Shown one piece after another: positions 16,895 to 25,848 of a stretch of DNA of 59,417 bases; the stretch's first letter is position 1; each line of letters begins with the position of its first letter. A model generated the notes under the pieces. The model made no database searches and was not told the DNA's origin. It worked only from the letters and a program-made list of their open reading frames with translations. The DNA comes from Microcoleus sp. AS-A8 (GTDB taxonomy: Bacteria > Cyanobacteriota > Cyanobacteriia > Cyanobacteriales > Coleofasciculaceae): contig JAMPKV010000033.1 in assembly GCA_039962225.1 (NCBI GenBank), forward strand, positions 1 to 59,417, in the 5' to 3' direction. The translations under genes were made by a program, and so were the position numbers.

Positions 16895-19800
16895 ATGAGA
16901 GAAACGCGCAAACGTGGATTTTCAATCAAGCCTGAAGGTTTAGCCCTAATCGAGCAGAAAATGGCTGAAAAGAGCTACACCAGCCGTGAACAATTGGCTG
17001 AGGCGGCAGATTATTTAAGTATTGACACCGTTAATCGTCTATTCCGAGGAAAGAATCCTCAAAGAAAGACGATTGAAGCGATCGCAAAAGCTTTAGACTT
17101 AAAACCTACTGACCTTGTTGAGCATAGCGAGTGGTTTCCAGCGTTCTCAACTGCGGCACAAGAGAAAACTGCTGCTAGTGAAATCGATATTGACTGGCCG
17201 GAAGTTTGCCATAGGATGCTCAAGGAGCAGCAAGACAAACAGAGGCTTAGACGGCAAGCAACTGAGATGGGTGTTGAGGTCAATGTTCATGTCCCTCTGG
17301 GATTGGTGGAGCGAAAACAGCAGCAACGCCGGAGTGAAAATGTTGATCCAAATCAGCTATATCAGCTAAATCAAGAGGTCATTGCCAAAACCTATCAGCA
17401 TGATGAGTTTCTCACAGAAGTAATCGGGCAAAGGCAAGATAGGAAAAACAAGAACATTGCGATTGTTGGGGAACCGGGTGCGGGGAAGACTACCTTGTTG
17501 GGTGCGATCGCATCTTTCATCCAGTCCAACACGGAAGACTTGTCCATCTGTATTACCTTGGCAAGTTTGCAGGGGAGAACGATAGAGCATTATCTACTCA
17601 AGACGTGGCTCCCTGAATCGCTAGGATTGGTGAATTCTGAAGTTGCTGTCACGCCAGCAATGGAGAATGAGCTAATCAAACAGTTCCGTAAGGGTGGGGT
17701 GTGGCTGCTATTAGATGGCGTGGATGAGATGGGGGCAGATTCACCCGTTCAGGCATTAGCCACAATCCAGAAACAATTTACAGGCTGGCTTGGACAGGCG
17801 CGGGTAGTGCTGACTTGTCGGCTCAATGTTTGGGATGCCAGCGTTAACAATATGCTGACAGGCTTTGACACCTATCGCACTCAGGAATTTGCACATGAGC
17901 AAATTGACAAGTTTATTCAGGAGTGGTTTAAGGTAGCTAGCCAAGAGGCAGATCCCCCCCAACCCCCCCTTGCAAAGGGGGGGCTAGAAAATACCTCAAC
18001 TCCCCTTCAAAAGGGGGGACTAGAAAATACCCCCCTTTCTAAGGAGGGACAGGGGGGATCGATTCAGCAGCGAGGCGAACAACTAAAGGCGAAGTTAAAG
18101 GAAACGGGACGAAAGCGAATCCGCGAATTGGTGAAAAATCCGCTCATGTTGGCGCTGTTGTGTCAGACTTTCTATCTGGATAAGCAGGGAGAATTGCCAG
18201 AAACAAAGGCGGTACTTTACGAGAGATTCATCTGCTATTTCTATGAGTGGAAACAAAACCTTCATGCAAAAGATTTGATTAACCAGAATGAATTAAAGAA
18301 TGAATTGCACCAAGCTCTAGGCAAATTAGCTCTAGCAGGAATTAACAGCAGCGCTAGATTTCGGCTGAGGGAGAGTCTGGCACGTCAGGAAATGGGTAAA
18401 CCGGTGTTCAATTTAGCCTGTGTTCTGGGCTGGCTAAATTTGGTAGAACGAGACGCCCAAACGGATGAATCTGTTTATGCTTTCTTTCATCCTACGTTCC
18501 AGGAATACTTTGCGGCGCTGGCGGTTGATCATTGGGACTATTTTCTGCCGCGAGAACACGATAACCGCAACCCTAAAGCAGTGAGAGACACCTACCGCAT
18601 TTTTGAACCACAGTGGAAAGAGGTAATTTTGCTATGGCTAGGACGAAAGGATGTCGCCGAGGAGCAAAAAGAAACCTTTATCAAAGCGTTGATAGAATAT
18701 AAGGATGGTTGTGGAAGCGAGAATTTTTACGGCTATCAAGCTTATTTATTAGCAGCTACGGGAATTGCAGAATTTAAAAAATGTAGCCTTGCTGATGAGA
18801 TTGTTAAACAGATTGTTAATTGGACGTTTAGCTCATTTAATTGGAAAGAACCCCAAGAGCAAACACTCTCACTGATTGCAAAGGTAGCTAAAGAAATTTT
18901 GCCGGGGAGCGAACGCAACCTATTAATCAAACAATTGCTCAGCTTAATTAACATCCTATGTGCTAATCAGGATAATAAAAGCCTTGAGATAGCTCTCGAA
19001 ATTTTAGGAAAAGTCGGTACTGCTAGTTCAGCCGTTAAAAATGCACTGTCTGATTTTATACATAGTGAAGACAAGATTTCAAATCGCATTAAAGCTGTTG
19101 AGAGCTTGATAGAAATCAATGCTGATGTTTCGGAAGTTGCAGAGGAGTTAAATAACCTGCTGCATTCTAGAGTAGATGAATCAGAACGGTGGAGCTTCCT
19201 AGAAATGTTGAATGAGATATTGAATGCAAACCACGAGGCTATCTTACAATTTAGTATAGATAAATCTGAACGCTTGAGACTACTGAATCAACAGAATAAC
19301 TTCATCAATTCACTAAAGAAACAATGCGATGTAGAACCACTACCCTATAGCCTGAGAAGTGTTGATCGTGTAAGACTCGCTGCGGTACTATTAAAAATCG
19401 ATCCTGACAATAAAGAGGCAATTAAGGCTCTCAAGGAAATATTTGACGATGAGTACTCTACCGCAGAAGTACGTCTACAAGCGGCTGAACATTTAAACGT
19501 TAGCTATTTAGAAGATAACAGGGGATTTTTAATTAGATCTCTATACGATAAAGATATAGATATCGCATTCAAAGCTGCTACAATTTTGAAAAAAAATAGC
19601 CTAGATTATACGATTGAACTTCTGGGTGATGCACTACGGTTTAATAATGATGAGCAAGCTTGCAGCAATGCTGCCGATATCTTGATAAAAATCGACCCAG
19701 GCAACTTAGAAGCCATTGATGCTTTCACGCAACTGCTGAACTCTAGTAATAATTCAATCGCTGTACATGCTGCTAGTGGCTTAATAACGGCTGTGAGCGA

Positions 19801-20653
19801 CTTGGTAATAATTGACCATAGCAACAAACAAGCCATCGATACTTTAACGAAACTCCTAGATTTTGATGATATTGACATCCGTTTTGACGCTGCTAATGAA
19901 TTGATAGCAATTGAACCGGACAACAAACAAGCCCTTGACACTCTCAATAAACTCCTGCAAAACAGTCAGGGAGACTATAATCCTTATTTTGTTCTCAGAG
20001 TTCTAAATAAAAGGAAAATTCACCTTGATAATCTCTTCTCAGTAGTGGCAGACTTGAAAAATTGCTTACAGCTACCCCCTGATCAGTTGAATGATAGTAA
20101 CCTCCTGTCTAGCTACATCATTGAGCGCTACTGGGCTTGCTGTATCATCTGGCACTGTGCCCAAAACATGACTTACCCAGACTTTTATCGGGCTTGGCAC
20201 GGTGAACCTTCTTTAATTCAATCATTAGAAAACTCATTCACTAATATTACCTCTCAACTGCAACCCACTGACAAAACCTATCCCATTATCATCAACGCGC
20301 AAGCACTAGAAGGAGAGACAGATACAAGCGCGATCGCACAAGCACTCTCCAACCGCATCTATCGCTTCGTATTTCCCGATGATTCAGAAATTCCACCAGA
20401 AGTCAGTAACGCCTATCAACTAGAGCGATCGCTTCTCCAACTCAAAAAGCAACTGCAAAAACAAAACTTGGCTTTGATTCTGGACAAGTGCGAACCCAAG
20501 AAGGCACTTATTACCTTTTGCCGCAAACTCACCCATGTGCTGCATATCGCTTGGATTACTAACCAACCGCTTGAACCACCTTTGAAAGGCTTTCCATCCG
20601 AACAGCCGAATTTACTCAGTGCTATTCAAAGCTGGATTAATGAGATAGGGTGA
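16895..20653 (+). CDS. HTH-NACHT-HEAT STAND ATPase (candidate immune or signalling switch)
   Basis: 1252 residues. N-terminal XRE/Cro-like helix-turn-helix (~10-75: SREQLAEAADYLSIDTVNRL then TIEAIAKALDLKPTDL). NACHT ATPase: Walker A GEPGAGKTT from 192, Walker B WLLLDGVDEMG (~270-280), and sensor-like region VVLTCRLNVWD. Helical NACHT-associated region to ~620 with FFHPTFQEYFAAL. HEAT-like repeats (~680-1030) with DPDNKEAIKALKEIF-type units. Distinct C-terminal domain (~1080-1252). STAND proteins sense a ligand with the C-terminal repeats and oligomerise on ATP binding; related bacterial NACHT proteins defend against phage. Here the effector end is a DNA-binding-like domain rather than a nuclease. 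An in-frame repeat insertion occupies ~353-389. Confidence 0.85.
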   Translation: MRETRKRGFSIKPEGLALIEQKMAEKSYTSREQLAEAADYLSIDTVNRLFRGKNPQRKTIEAIAKALDLKPTDLVEHSEWFPAFSTAAQEKTAASEIDIDWPEVCHRMLKEQQDKQRLRRQATEMGVEVNVHVPLGLVERKQQQRRSENVDPNQLYQLNQEVIAKTYQHDEFLTEVIGQRQDRKNKNIAIVGEPGAGKTTLLGAIASFIQSNTEDLSICITLASLQGRTIEHYLLKTWLPESLGLVNSEVAVTPAMENELIKQFRKGGVWLLLDGVDEMGADSPVQALATIQKQFTGWLGQARVVLTCRLNVWDASVNNMLTGFDTYRTQEFAHEQIDKFIQEWFKVASQEADPPQPPLAKGGLENTSTPLQKGGLENTPLSKEGQGGSIQQRGEQLKAKLKETGRKRIRELVKNPLMLALLCQTFYLDKQGELPETKAVLYERFICYFYEWKQNLHAKDLINQNELKNELHQALGKLALAGINSSARFRLRESLARQEMGKPVFNLACVLGWLNLVERDAQTDESVYAFFHPTFQEYFAALAVDHWDYFLPREHDNRNPKAVRDTYRIFEPQWKEVILLWLGRKDVAEEQKETFIKALIEYKDGCGSENFYGYQAYLLAATGIAEFKKCSLADEIVKQIVNWTFSSFNWKEPQEQTLSLIAKVAKEILPGSERNLLIKQLLSLINILCANQDNKSLEIALEILGKVGTASSAVKNALSDFIHSEDKISNRIKAVESLIEINADVSEVAEELNNLLHSRVDESERWSFLEMLNEILNANHEAILQFSIDKSERLRLLNQQNNFINSLKKQCDVEPLPYSLRSVDRVRLAAVLLKIDPDNKEAIKALKEIFDDEYSTAEVRLQAAEHLNVSYLEDNRGFLIRSLYDKDIDIAFKAATILKKNSLDYTIELLGDALRFNNDEQACSNAADILIKIDPGNLEAIDAFTQLLNSSNNSIAVHAASGLITAVSDLVIIDHSNKQAIDTLTKLLDFDDIDIRFDAANELIAIEPDNKQALDTLNKLLQNSQGDYNPYFVLRVLNKRKIHLDNLFSVVADLKNCLQLPPDQLNDSNLLSSYIIERYWACCIIWHCAQNMTYPDFYRAWHGEPSLIQSLENSFTNITSQLQPTDKTYPIIINAQALEGETDTSAIAQALSNRIYRFVFPDDSEIPPEVSNAYQLERSLLQLKKQLQKQNLALILDKCEPKKALITFCRKLTHVLHIAWITNQPLEPPLKGFPSEQPNLLSAIQSWINEIG
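17951..18061 (+). repeat. Three consecutive G/C-run palindromes inserted in frame in the NACHT gene
   Basis: Three successive hairpins, each a C-run, a short centre and a G-run, the first two followed by the same CTAGAAAATAC tail. Length preserves the reading frame and is translated as PPQPPLAKGG-, STPLQKGG- and PLSKEGQGG-like peptides in a predicted surface loop after the NACHT core. Same repeat family as the copies at 16320, 34004, 36231, 56808 and 59260. Confidence 0.8.
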
Positions 20654-20662
20654 GGGGCGAAA

Positions 20663-20695
20663 TGCGCTCGCGCTACATACAGACTATGCGATCGC
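20663..20695 (+). repeat. 33-bp dispersed repeat, copy A
   Basis: Matches 21692-21724 at 30 of 33 positions; shared core CGCTACATACAG and a terminal GCGATCGC. The two copies flank the XisI fragment and the MntA/HepT genes. Confidence 0.7.
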
Positions 20696-20764
20696 TTCTC
20701 CCATACAGTTAGGATATCTACGTGCGATAGCGAAGCGCTGCTGCGAAGCGCAGATCGCCTTTCT

Positions 20765-20890
20765 CTAAGCTACTCCATAGCCTGTATACTGCCGCTTGTA
20801 AGGAACATGAAGCCCCAGCACAATATCCTCTTTCGGCACTCCCATTGCGACTAATTCTTCGGCTGGATTCTCCTCAGATGCCTCTTTCAT
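20765..20890 (-). pseudogene. C-terminal fragment of an XisI-family protein
   Basis: 41-codon frame from ATG 20890 to TAG 20765. Its second half, [20 protein letters not shown], is the characteristic XisI C-terminus (fdxN element excision controlling factor family, normally ~110 residues). The N-terminal ~70 residues are absent, and the sequence upstream shows no homologous frame. No XisH partner is present. Most likely a truncated remnant, though the short frame is open and could be translated. Confidence 0.7.
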
Positions 20891-20975
20891 ACTTAGGATA
20901 GTGAGATATCAATATAGAGCAGAATTGAATTGCTCATACACTAGCTACAAGACGACGCTAATAAAGGGTCAAGTC

Positions 20976-21266
20976 ATGACAATTTATGAGCTTTTACAAG
21001 CCAACAGAGAACGCATTCTCCAAACGGCTTCCCAATATGGAGCTTACAACGTTCGGATTTTTGGTTCAGTGGCACGGGGAGAAGCCGATGCAAGCAGCGA
21101 TGTAGATTTTCTAGTCGAAATGGAACCCGGACGAAGCTTGTTCGATTTGGGAGGACTATTAATGGACTTGCAAGAATTACTCAATTGCAAAGTCGATATC
21201 GTCACTGAAAAAGGATTGCGAGAGCGAATTCGGGAACGGGTGTTAAGAGAGGCAATTTCATTGTGA
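20976..21266 (+). CDS. mntA: MntA-like minimal nucleotidyltransferase antitoxin
   Basis: 96 residues from ATG 20976, with AAAGGG upstream. Nucleotidyltransferase signature [19 protein letters not shown] starting at residue 30, giving the G-S...D-x-D metal and nucleotide site. In characterised MntA/HepT pairs this enzyme AMPylates the HepT toxin and so neutralises it. It overlaps the next gene by four bases (GTGA), the usual arrangement of the pair. The active site looks intact. Confidence 0.88.
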   Translation: MTIYELLQANRERILQTASQYGAYNVRIFGSVARGEADASSDVDFLVEMEPGRSLFDLGGLLMDLQELLNCKVDIVTEKGLRERIRERVLREAISL

Positions 21267-21598
21267 GAGATGATCGCGAAAAGCTGTGTGACATTCTAGA
21301 AGCAATTGAACGGATCGAGCGCTATGCTGTTCAAGGGCGACAGGGTTTCGAGGAAGATGAACTGATTCAAACTTGGTTTATCCGACATCTTGAGATTATC
21401 GGTGAAGCATCTCGTGCCTTGTCGCCAGATACTAGAGAGCAGCACCCTGATGTGCCTTGGTCGCAAATCATTGGGATGCGAAATATTTTGACTCACAATT
21501 ACTTTGAAATTGACCTAGACGTTGTGTGGTCTGCTGTAGAGCATAATTTGCCAGAACTTAAACGTCAAATTCAAGCCATTTTGCATTCCTTATCCTGA
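21263..21598 (+). CDS. hepT: HepT-like HEPN-domain toxin (DUF86)
   Basis: 111 residues starting at GTG 21263, overlapping mntA by four bases. The HEPN ribonuclease motif R-x4-H-x-Y is present as RNILTHNYF near residues 73-81; the Tyr is the residue modified by MntA in studied pairs. Preceded by a conserved [12 protein letters not shown] helix. Its stop codon lies within the first copy of a perfect 24-bp tandem duplication (21592-21639). Expected to act as a cytoplasmic RNase toxin when unmodified. Confidence 0.88.
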   Translation: MRDDREKLCDILEAIERIERYAVQGRQGFEEDELIQTWFIRHLEIIGEASRALSPDTREQHPDVPWSQIIGMRNILTHNYFEIDLDVVWSAVEHNLPELKRQIQAILHSLS

Positions 21599-21639
21599 CA
21601 GGCAACAGAAGCGATATCCTGACAGGCAACAGAAGCGAT
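21592..21639 (+). repeat. Perfect 24-bp tandem duplication across the hepT stop
   Basis: Unit ATCCTGACAGGCAACAGAAG plus CGAT occurs twice head-to-tail (21592-21615 and 21616-21639). The first unit contains the hepT stop codon (21596-21598), so the coding end is unaffected. Confidence 0.9.
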
Positions 21640-21691
21640 TGCTTACAGAATAGCTCCGCTAGACGCACCTTTCCGATTAACAACAGAAAAG

Positions 21692-21724
21692 TGCGATCGC
21701 GCTACATACAGGATATGCGATCGC
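21692..21724 (+). repeat. 33-bp dispersed repeat, copy B
   Basis: Second copy of the repeat at 20663-20695 in the same orientation, with three mismatches; carries HIP1 octamers at both ends. Confidence 0.7.
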
Positions 21725-21752
21725 CAAATCAAATCCCTCTTCAACGGATTAC

Positions 21753-21793
21753 AAACAAACCGTTTGTTTGGGCACGATATCATCGTGCCCAAA
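21753..21793. terminator. Two overlapping hairpins between convergent hepT and ychF
   Basis: AAACAAAC (21753-21760) pairs with GTTTGTTT (21762-21769). The second hairpin has 12-bp arms, TTTGGGCACGAT (21767-21778) and ATCGTGCCCAAA (21782-21793), around an ATC loop. They share TTT at 21767-21769, so both cannot form fully. It lies ~70 bp past the ychF stop and could end its transcript, though no long U-run follows. Confidence 0.45.
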
Positions 21794-21860
21794 CCCCGCC
21801 TCATATATGAACAATCGCTCACGATTGCGTTAGCAAAATTCAATTAAACGCTGAATTTTC

Positions 21861-22952
21861 CTAAACATTAAACCGGAACAACATTACATCCCCTTCTTGC
21901 ACCACATACTCTTTCCCTTCACTGCGAACTAAACCCTTCTCCTTCGCCCCATTCATCGAACCAGTAGCAACAAGGTCATTGTAAGCAACGGTTTCAGCGC
22001 GAATAAAACCCCGCTCAAAATCTGTGTGAATCGCCCCGGCGGCTTGAGGTGCTTTCATTCCCGCCTGAATCGTCCAAGCGCGAGTTTCTTTCGGGCCAGT
22101 TGTTAAGAAAGTCCGCAACCCCAAAAGCTCATAAGTAGCGCGAATGAGGGATTTCAACCCACCCTCTTCAACCCCTAAAGACGCGAGAAAATCCCCTCGT
22201 TCCTCTTCCGGTAACTCAACGAGTTCGGACTCCACCTGAGCCGAAACCACCACCACTTGAGCATTATCAGTCACAGCCACTTGCCGTACTTGCTCCACCC
22301 AGTCATTCCCACTTGCCAAGTCATCTTCGGAGACATTAGCGGCGTAAATCACCGGCTTGGCTGTCAGGAGTCCCAACACTTTCACCGACTCCGCTTCTTC
22401 CTCGGTTAAACTCACCTGCCTCGCTGGTTTGCCTTCATTCAACGCCGCACTCAACTTTTCCAAGGCACCCAGTTCAATCTGAGCATCTTTGTTGGTACGA
22501 GCCTGTTTGCGGGTACGATCAATGCGGCGATCAACTTGCGCTAAATCAGATAACGCCAACTCCAAATTAATCACTTCAATATCTCGCACCGGGTCAACGG
22601 AACCCGAAACATGGATAATGTCATCGTCATCAAAGCAGCGCACCACATGGACAATCGCATCCACTTCCCGGATATTGGCTAAGAATTGGTTACCCAACCC
22701 TTCGCCTTGACTGGCACCCTTGACTAAACCCGCAATATCGACAAACTCCACACGAGTCGGCACGATTTGCTCGGAGCTAGAAATTTTGGCCAGAACTTGC
22801 AGCCGCTCATCCGGCACTGCCACGACGCCGACATTCGGCTCAATCGTGCAAAAAGGGAAGTTAGCAGCATCCGCCTTGGCATTAGCCACCAAGGCATTAA
22901 ACAAAGTGGATTTGCCCACGTTAGGCAGTCCAACAATTCCGGCTCTTAGCAT
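21861..22952 (-). CDS. ychF: YchF ATPase (Obg-family, ribosome-associated)
   Basis: 363 residues, full length. G1 motif [11 protein letters not shown] at residues 8-18, G3 [20 protein letters not shown], and in place of the usual NKxD motif the YchF-type NVSE, which goes with ATP rather than GTP specificity. The C-terminal TGS domain (residues ~278-361) ends in MLFRFNV. Binds ribosomes and is linked to translation quality and oxidative stress responses in other bacteria. Stands alone on the minus strand. Confidence 0.95.
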   Translation of the reverse strand: MLRAGIVGLPNVGKSTLFNALVANAKADAANFPFCTIEPNVGVVAVPDERLQVLAKISSSEQIVPTRVEFVDIAGLVKGASQGEGLGNQFLANIREVDAIVHVVRCFDDDDIIHVSGSVDPVRDIEVINLELALSDLAQVDRRIDRTRKQARTNKDAQIELGALEKLSAALNEGKPARQVSLTEEEAESVKVLGLLTAKPVIYAANVSEDDLASGNDWVEQVRQVAVTDNAQVVVVSAQVESELVELPEEERGDFLASLGVEEGGLKSLIRATYELLGLRTFLTTGPKETRAWTIQAGMKAPQAAGAIHTDFERGFIRAETVAYNDLVATGSMNGAKEKGLVRSEGKEYVVQEGDVMLFRFNV

Positions 22953-23009
22953 GACAGTTTGATTAGGAGTTAGATCAAAGATTTAGATGAAGACTAAACC
23001 CTCTTAATT

Positions 23010-23279
23010 TTATTGGAAGCCAGGAATGGTTTGGGGAATCGTCCCAGGTACAGTTTGAGGAATGGGAGACGGCACGATTTCGGGTACAGGTTGGGGTACC
23101 GCCGGTTGGGGAATGGGTGCAGGCACAGGCTCTGGTACTGGCTCCGGAACCGGTTGAGGAATGGGACTCGGTACGGGTTCAGGGATGGGAGCGGGATCTG
23201 GCGATGGAGCGGGATTCGGGGAGGGTAAGGGGGCGGGTTCTGGACTGGGAATTTGTGGCTCTGGAGCGGGGTAAATCAT
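23010..23279 (-). CDS. Proline-rich low-complexity ORF
   Basis: From ATG 23279 an 89-residue frame in which almost every second residue is Pro (PEPAPLPSPNPAPSPDP-type). It ends TIPGFQ, with no signal peptide or cysteine. No Shine-Dalgarno is obvious; TTG and GTG starts ~30 bp further upstream are also possible. It may encode an extended proline-rich linker-like peptide, or it may be a pure low-complexity DNA tract that happens to be open. It lies 57 bp upstream of ychF on the same strand. Confidence 0.35.
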   Translation of the reverse strand: MIYPAPEPQIPSPEPAPLPSPNPAPSPDPAPIPEPVPSPIPQPVPEPVPEPVPAPIPQPAVPQPVPEIVPSPIPQTVPGTIPQTIPGFQ

Positions 23280-23312
23280 AATCGTTGTAATGCCAGATCT
23301 CGACTCCACCAA

Positions 23313-23671
23313 GGTATAGGGAAATCCTCAACCTTACATCACCCCAAATAGTTACGTCTCGCTACAATCTACGATTGATAAACTCAATTCAGACATGAGC
23401 TACTACTTCCGAGCATCTGGCTGATGATTGTATATTTGAACAGCGCGTGGCGATCGCTTTGCACATTCGCTATCTAGGTAAGGGGGAGAGGGTGAAAGAT
23501 GGGGTGATCAGGAAAAACCTGCTCTCCCAAAATCCCTTGTCCTTCAGGATAGAGAAACTTGCCTGGTGATTGGCTCTCTACGTTGCGTCTGATGGGGGTG
23601 CTGTTGCTTTAATCGTTGAAATGGGAAAGTAAGCAACTCAGCTTCCCTCAAGACTGCCAATTTGTGATAAA
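23313..23671. other. Intergenic region, 359 bp
   Basis: Between the divergent proline-rich ORF and the decarboxylase-like gene. Contains a HIP1-containing stretch around 23450 but no convincing ORF, hairpin or repeat family. Confidence 0.4.
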
Positions 23672-25168
23672 ATGCTAGACCAATTAAAAGCCCCTTTACT
23701 ACAAGCCCTAAAAGAGCTCGCTCACAAGCCTCATGCTCCGTTTTATGCGCCAGGACACAAACGAGGGCAGGGCATCCCGCAACCCCTCGCCGATTTGTTG
23801 GGGGCGTCTGTGTTTCCGGCAGATTTGCCAGAATTACCCGACTTGGATAACTTATTTGCGCCTGAAGGGGTGATCAAAGAGGCACAAGCCTTGGCAGCAG
23901 AGGCTTTTGGGGCAGACCAAACGTGGTTTCTCGTCAATGGTTCCACCGCTGGAGTGATGGCGGCAATCTTAGCCACCTGTAATAGCGGCGATAAAATTAT
24001 CCTGCCTCGCAATATCCACCAATGCGCGATCGCGGGCTTGGTACTTTCGGGGGCGATCCCCATCTTCATCAATCCAGATTACGATCCGATTACGGGTTTG
24101 GCTTACAGTATTACCCCAACAGCCCTGGCTACTGCCCTCAAGCGATATCCGGACGTCAAAGCGGTGATGATGCTCTATCCCACGTATCAGGGGGTTTGTG
24201 GGGATATACAAGCGATCGCTCACTTAACTCATCAACATAACATCCCCTTACTGGTCGATGAAGCCCACGGCCCTCACTTTGCCTTCCATCCCGACTTACC
24301 TCCGTCCGCTTTATCCGTGGGTGCTGACTTAACCGTGCAATCCACCCATAAAGTTCTCGGTGCGATGACTCAGGCATCAATGCTGCATGTTCAGGGGAAC
24401 CGAATTGATCGAGAGCGGTTGAGTAAATCCTTACAACTGCTACAGTCTACCAGTCCCAGCTATCTCCTCCTCGCCTCATTGGATGCCGCACGGCAACAAA
24501 TGGCATTGCAAGGAGAACAGCTAATGACTCGAACCTTGTACCTTGCCCAAGAGGCGAGAAGTAAAATTAGCCAACTTCCCCGATTATCCGTTTTAGAACC
24601 CGTCAACAGTCCAGGATTTTTTGCCATTGATCGAACACGCCTGGTTGTCAAAGTCTCTGAGTTAGGATTGAGTGGGTTTGAAGCCGATGAAATTCTCTAT
24701 CAACAACTCGGCGTCACGGCAGAGTTGCCGACACTGGAACATCTCACCTTTATCATCAGTTTGGGTAATACAGAAGCCGATATTCAGCAGTTAGTCCAAG
24801 CCTTTAGCACCATCAGCCAAGACAACTACTGCCCCAAATGTGTCGCCCCTTTGCAGGATTTACTGCAAAAATGGAAGGCTGAATTGTTGTTTGTTCATCC
24901 TTCATCGTTTATCATTTCTCCGGTGCTCTCTCCCCGTGAAGCGTTCTTTGCCCCAACGGAAACACTGCCCGTCGAGCAAACCCTAGATCGGATGAGTGCG
25001 GAGTGGGTTTGTCCCTACCCACCCGGTATCCCAGCCTTAATGCCAGGAGAAATGATTAATCCGGCAGCTATTGAATACCTGCAACAAGTTCTGATTTTAG
25101 GGGGTACCCTCACCGGTTGTAGCGATCCCAGCCTCAAGACTCTGAAAGTAGTCAGTCATCAAAGTTAA
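23672..25168 (+). CDS. Orn/Lys/Arg decarboxylase-family PLP enzyme
   Basis: 498 residues, fold-type I PLP enzyme. The N-terminus HAPFYAPGHKRGQG is the family opening motif, followed by GSTAGVMAAILA (phosphate binding), VDEAHGPHF (Asp contacts pyridine N) and STHKVLGAMTQASML with the PLP lysine at Lys227. The C-terminal domain has ELLFVHPSSF-like and PYPPGIPALMPGE motifs, typical of the arginine/lysine/ornithine decarboxylase C-terminal domain. Probably decarboxylates a basic amino acid for polyamine synthesis; the specific substrate cannot be read from the sequence. It precedes cbiT by 77 bp on the same strand. Confidence 0.9.
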   Translation: MLDQLKAPLLQALKELAHKPHAPFYAPGHKRGQGIPQPLADLLGASVFPADLPELPDLDNLFAPEGVIKEAQALAAEAFGADQTWFLVNGSTAGVMAAILATCNSGDKIILPRNIHQCAIAGLVLSGAIPIFINPDYDPITGLAYSITPTALATALKRYPDVKAVMMLYPTYQGVCGDIQAIAHLTHQHNIPLLVDEAHGPHFAFHPDLPPSALSVGADLTVQSTHKVLGAMTQASMLHVQGNRIDRERLSKSLQLLQSTSPSYLLLASLDAARQQMALQGEQLMTRTLYLAQEARSKISQLPRLSVLEPVNSPGFFAIDRTRLVVKVSELGLSGFEADEILYQQLGVTAELPTLEHLTFIISLGNTEADIQQLVQAFSTISQDNYCPKCVAPLQDLLQKWKAELLFVHPSSFIISPVLSPREAFFAPTETLPVEQTLDRMSAEWVCPYPPGIPALMPGEMINPAAIEYLQQVLILGGTLTGCSDPSLKTLKVVSHQS

Positions 25169-25245
25169 ATAAATCTGTTTTTAACCTGGCTGATGGGTCA
25201 ATCGGGAAAGGACAATGACGAATGACGCATGACGAATGATAAAAA

Positions 25246-25848
25246 ATGTCTTCCTCACTTTGGCCTTACGTCACCCCTGGCATTCCTGATGATTTATTTG
25301 AGCAGTTACCCGGTATCCCTCTAAGTCAGAGAGAGGTGAGATTGCTCTTGATTTCGGCGCTACGGATGCAACCGAACTCTTTGTTGTGGGATATCGGCGC
25401 GGGGACGGGCACCATTTCGGTAGAAATGGGATTACTGTGTCCCAAGGGTAAGATTATGGCGATAGAACGCGATGGGGAGGTGGCGAACCTGATTCGACGC
25501 AACTGTGAGCGTTTTGATGTGCAAAATGTCCAAGTGATTGAAGGAAGTGCCCCAGAATGCCTGAAAGACCTTCCCCAGCCACCTCAACGGGTTTGTATTG
25601 GGGGGGTGCGTCAAATCAAGAACATCCTCAAAGAAGTCTGGCGTTACTTACCCCCCTCCGGGCGAGTCGTCGCCACAGCTAGTAATCTAGAAAGTCTTTA
25701 TGGCATTTCCGAAGCGTTTGCTCAGTTACAGGCACGCAACATTGAGGTTGTTCAATCTGCCGTCAATCGATTGGAGACACGGGGCACCCATCAAACGTTT
25801 GCACCCGTTAATCCGATTTTTATTCTCAGTGGTGAGAAGCTTGATTAG
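25246..25848 (+). CDS. cbiT: Cobalt-precorrin-6B C15-methyltransferase (decarboxylating), CbiT
   Basis: 200 residues. SAM-binding motif DIGAGTGTISVE at 49-60, opening PGIPDDLFEQLPGIPLSQREVR typical of CbiT, and a C-terminal part ending in NPIFILSG. It methylates C15 and removes the C12 acetate in the anaerobic-type corrin pathway toward cobalamin (or pseudocobalamin in cyanobacteria). The CbiE half is not fused here. No other cobalamin gene is in the window. Confidence 0.92.
   Translation: MSSSLWPYVTPGIPDDLFEQLPGIPLSQREVRLLLISALRMQPNSLLWDIGAGTGTISVEMGLLCPKGKIMAIERDGEVANLIRRNCERFDVQNVQVIEGSAPECLKDLPQPPQRVCIGGVRQIKNILKEVWRYLPPSGRVVATASNLESLYGISEAFAQLQARNIEVVQSAVNRLETRGTHQTFAPVNPIFILSGEKLD

Noticed and set aside
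16895-21598. Full defence island
   Set aside because: NACHT ATPase, XisI fragment and MntA/HepT are suggestive, but no restriction, CBASS, Thoeris or CRISPR genes accompany them.
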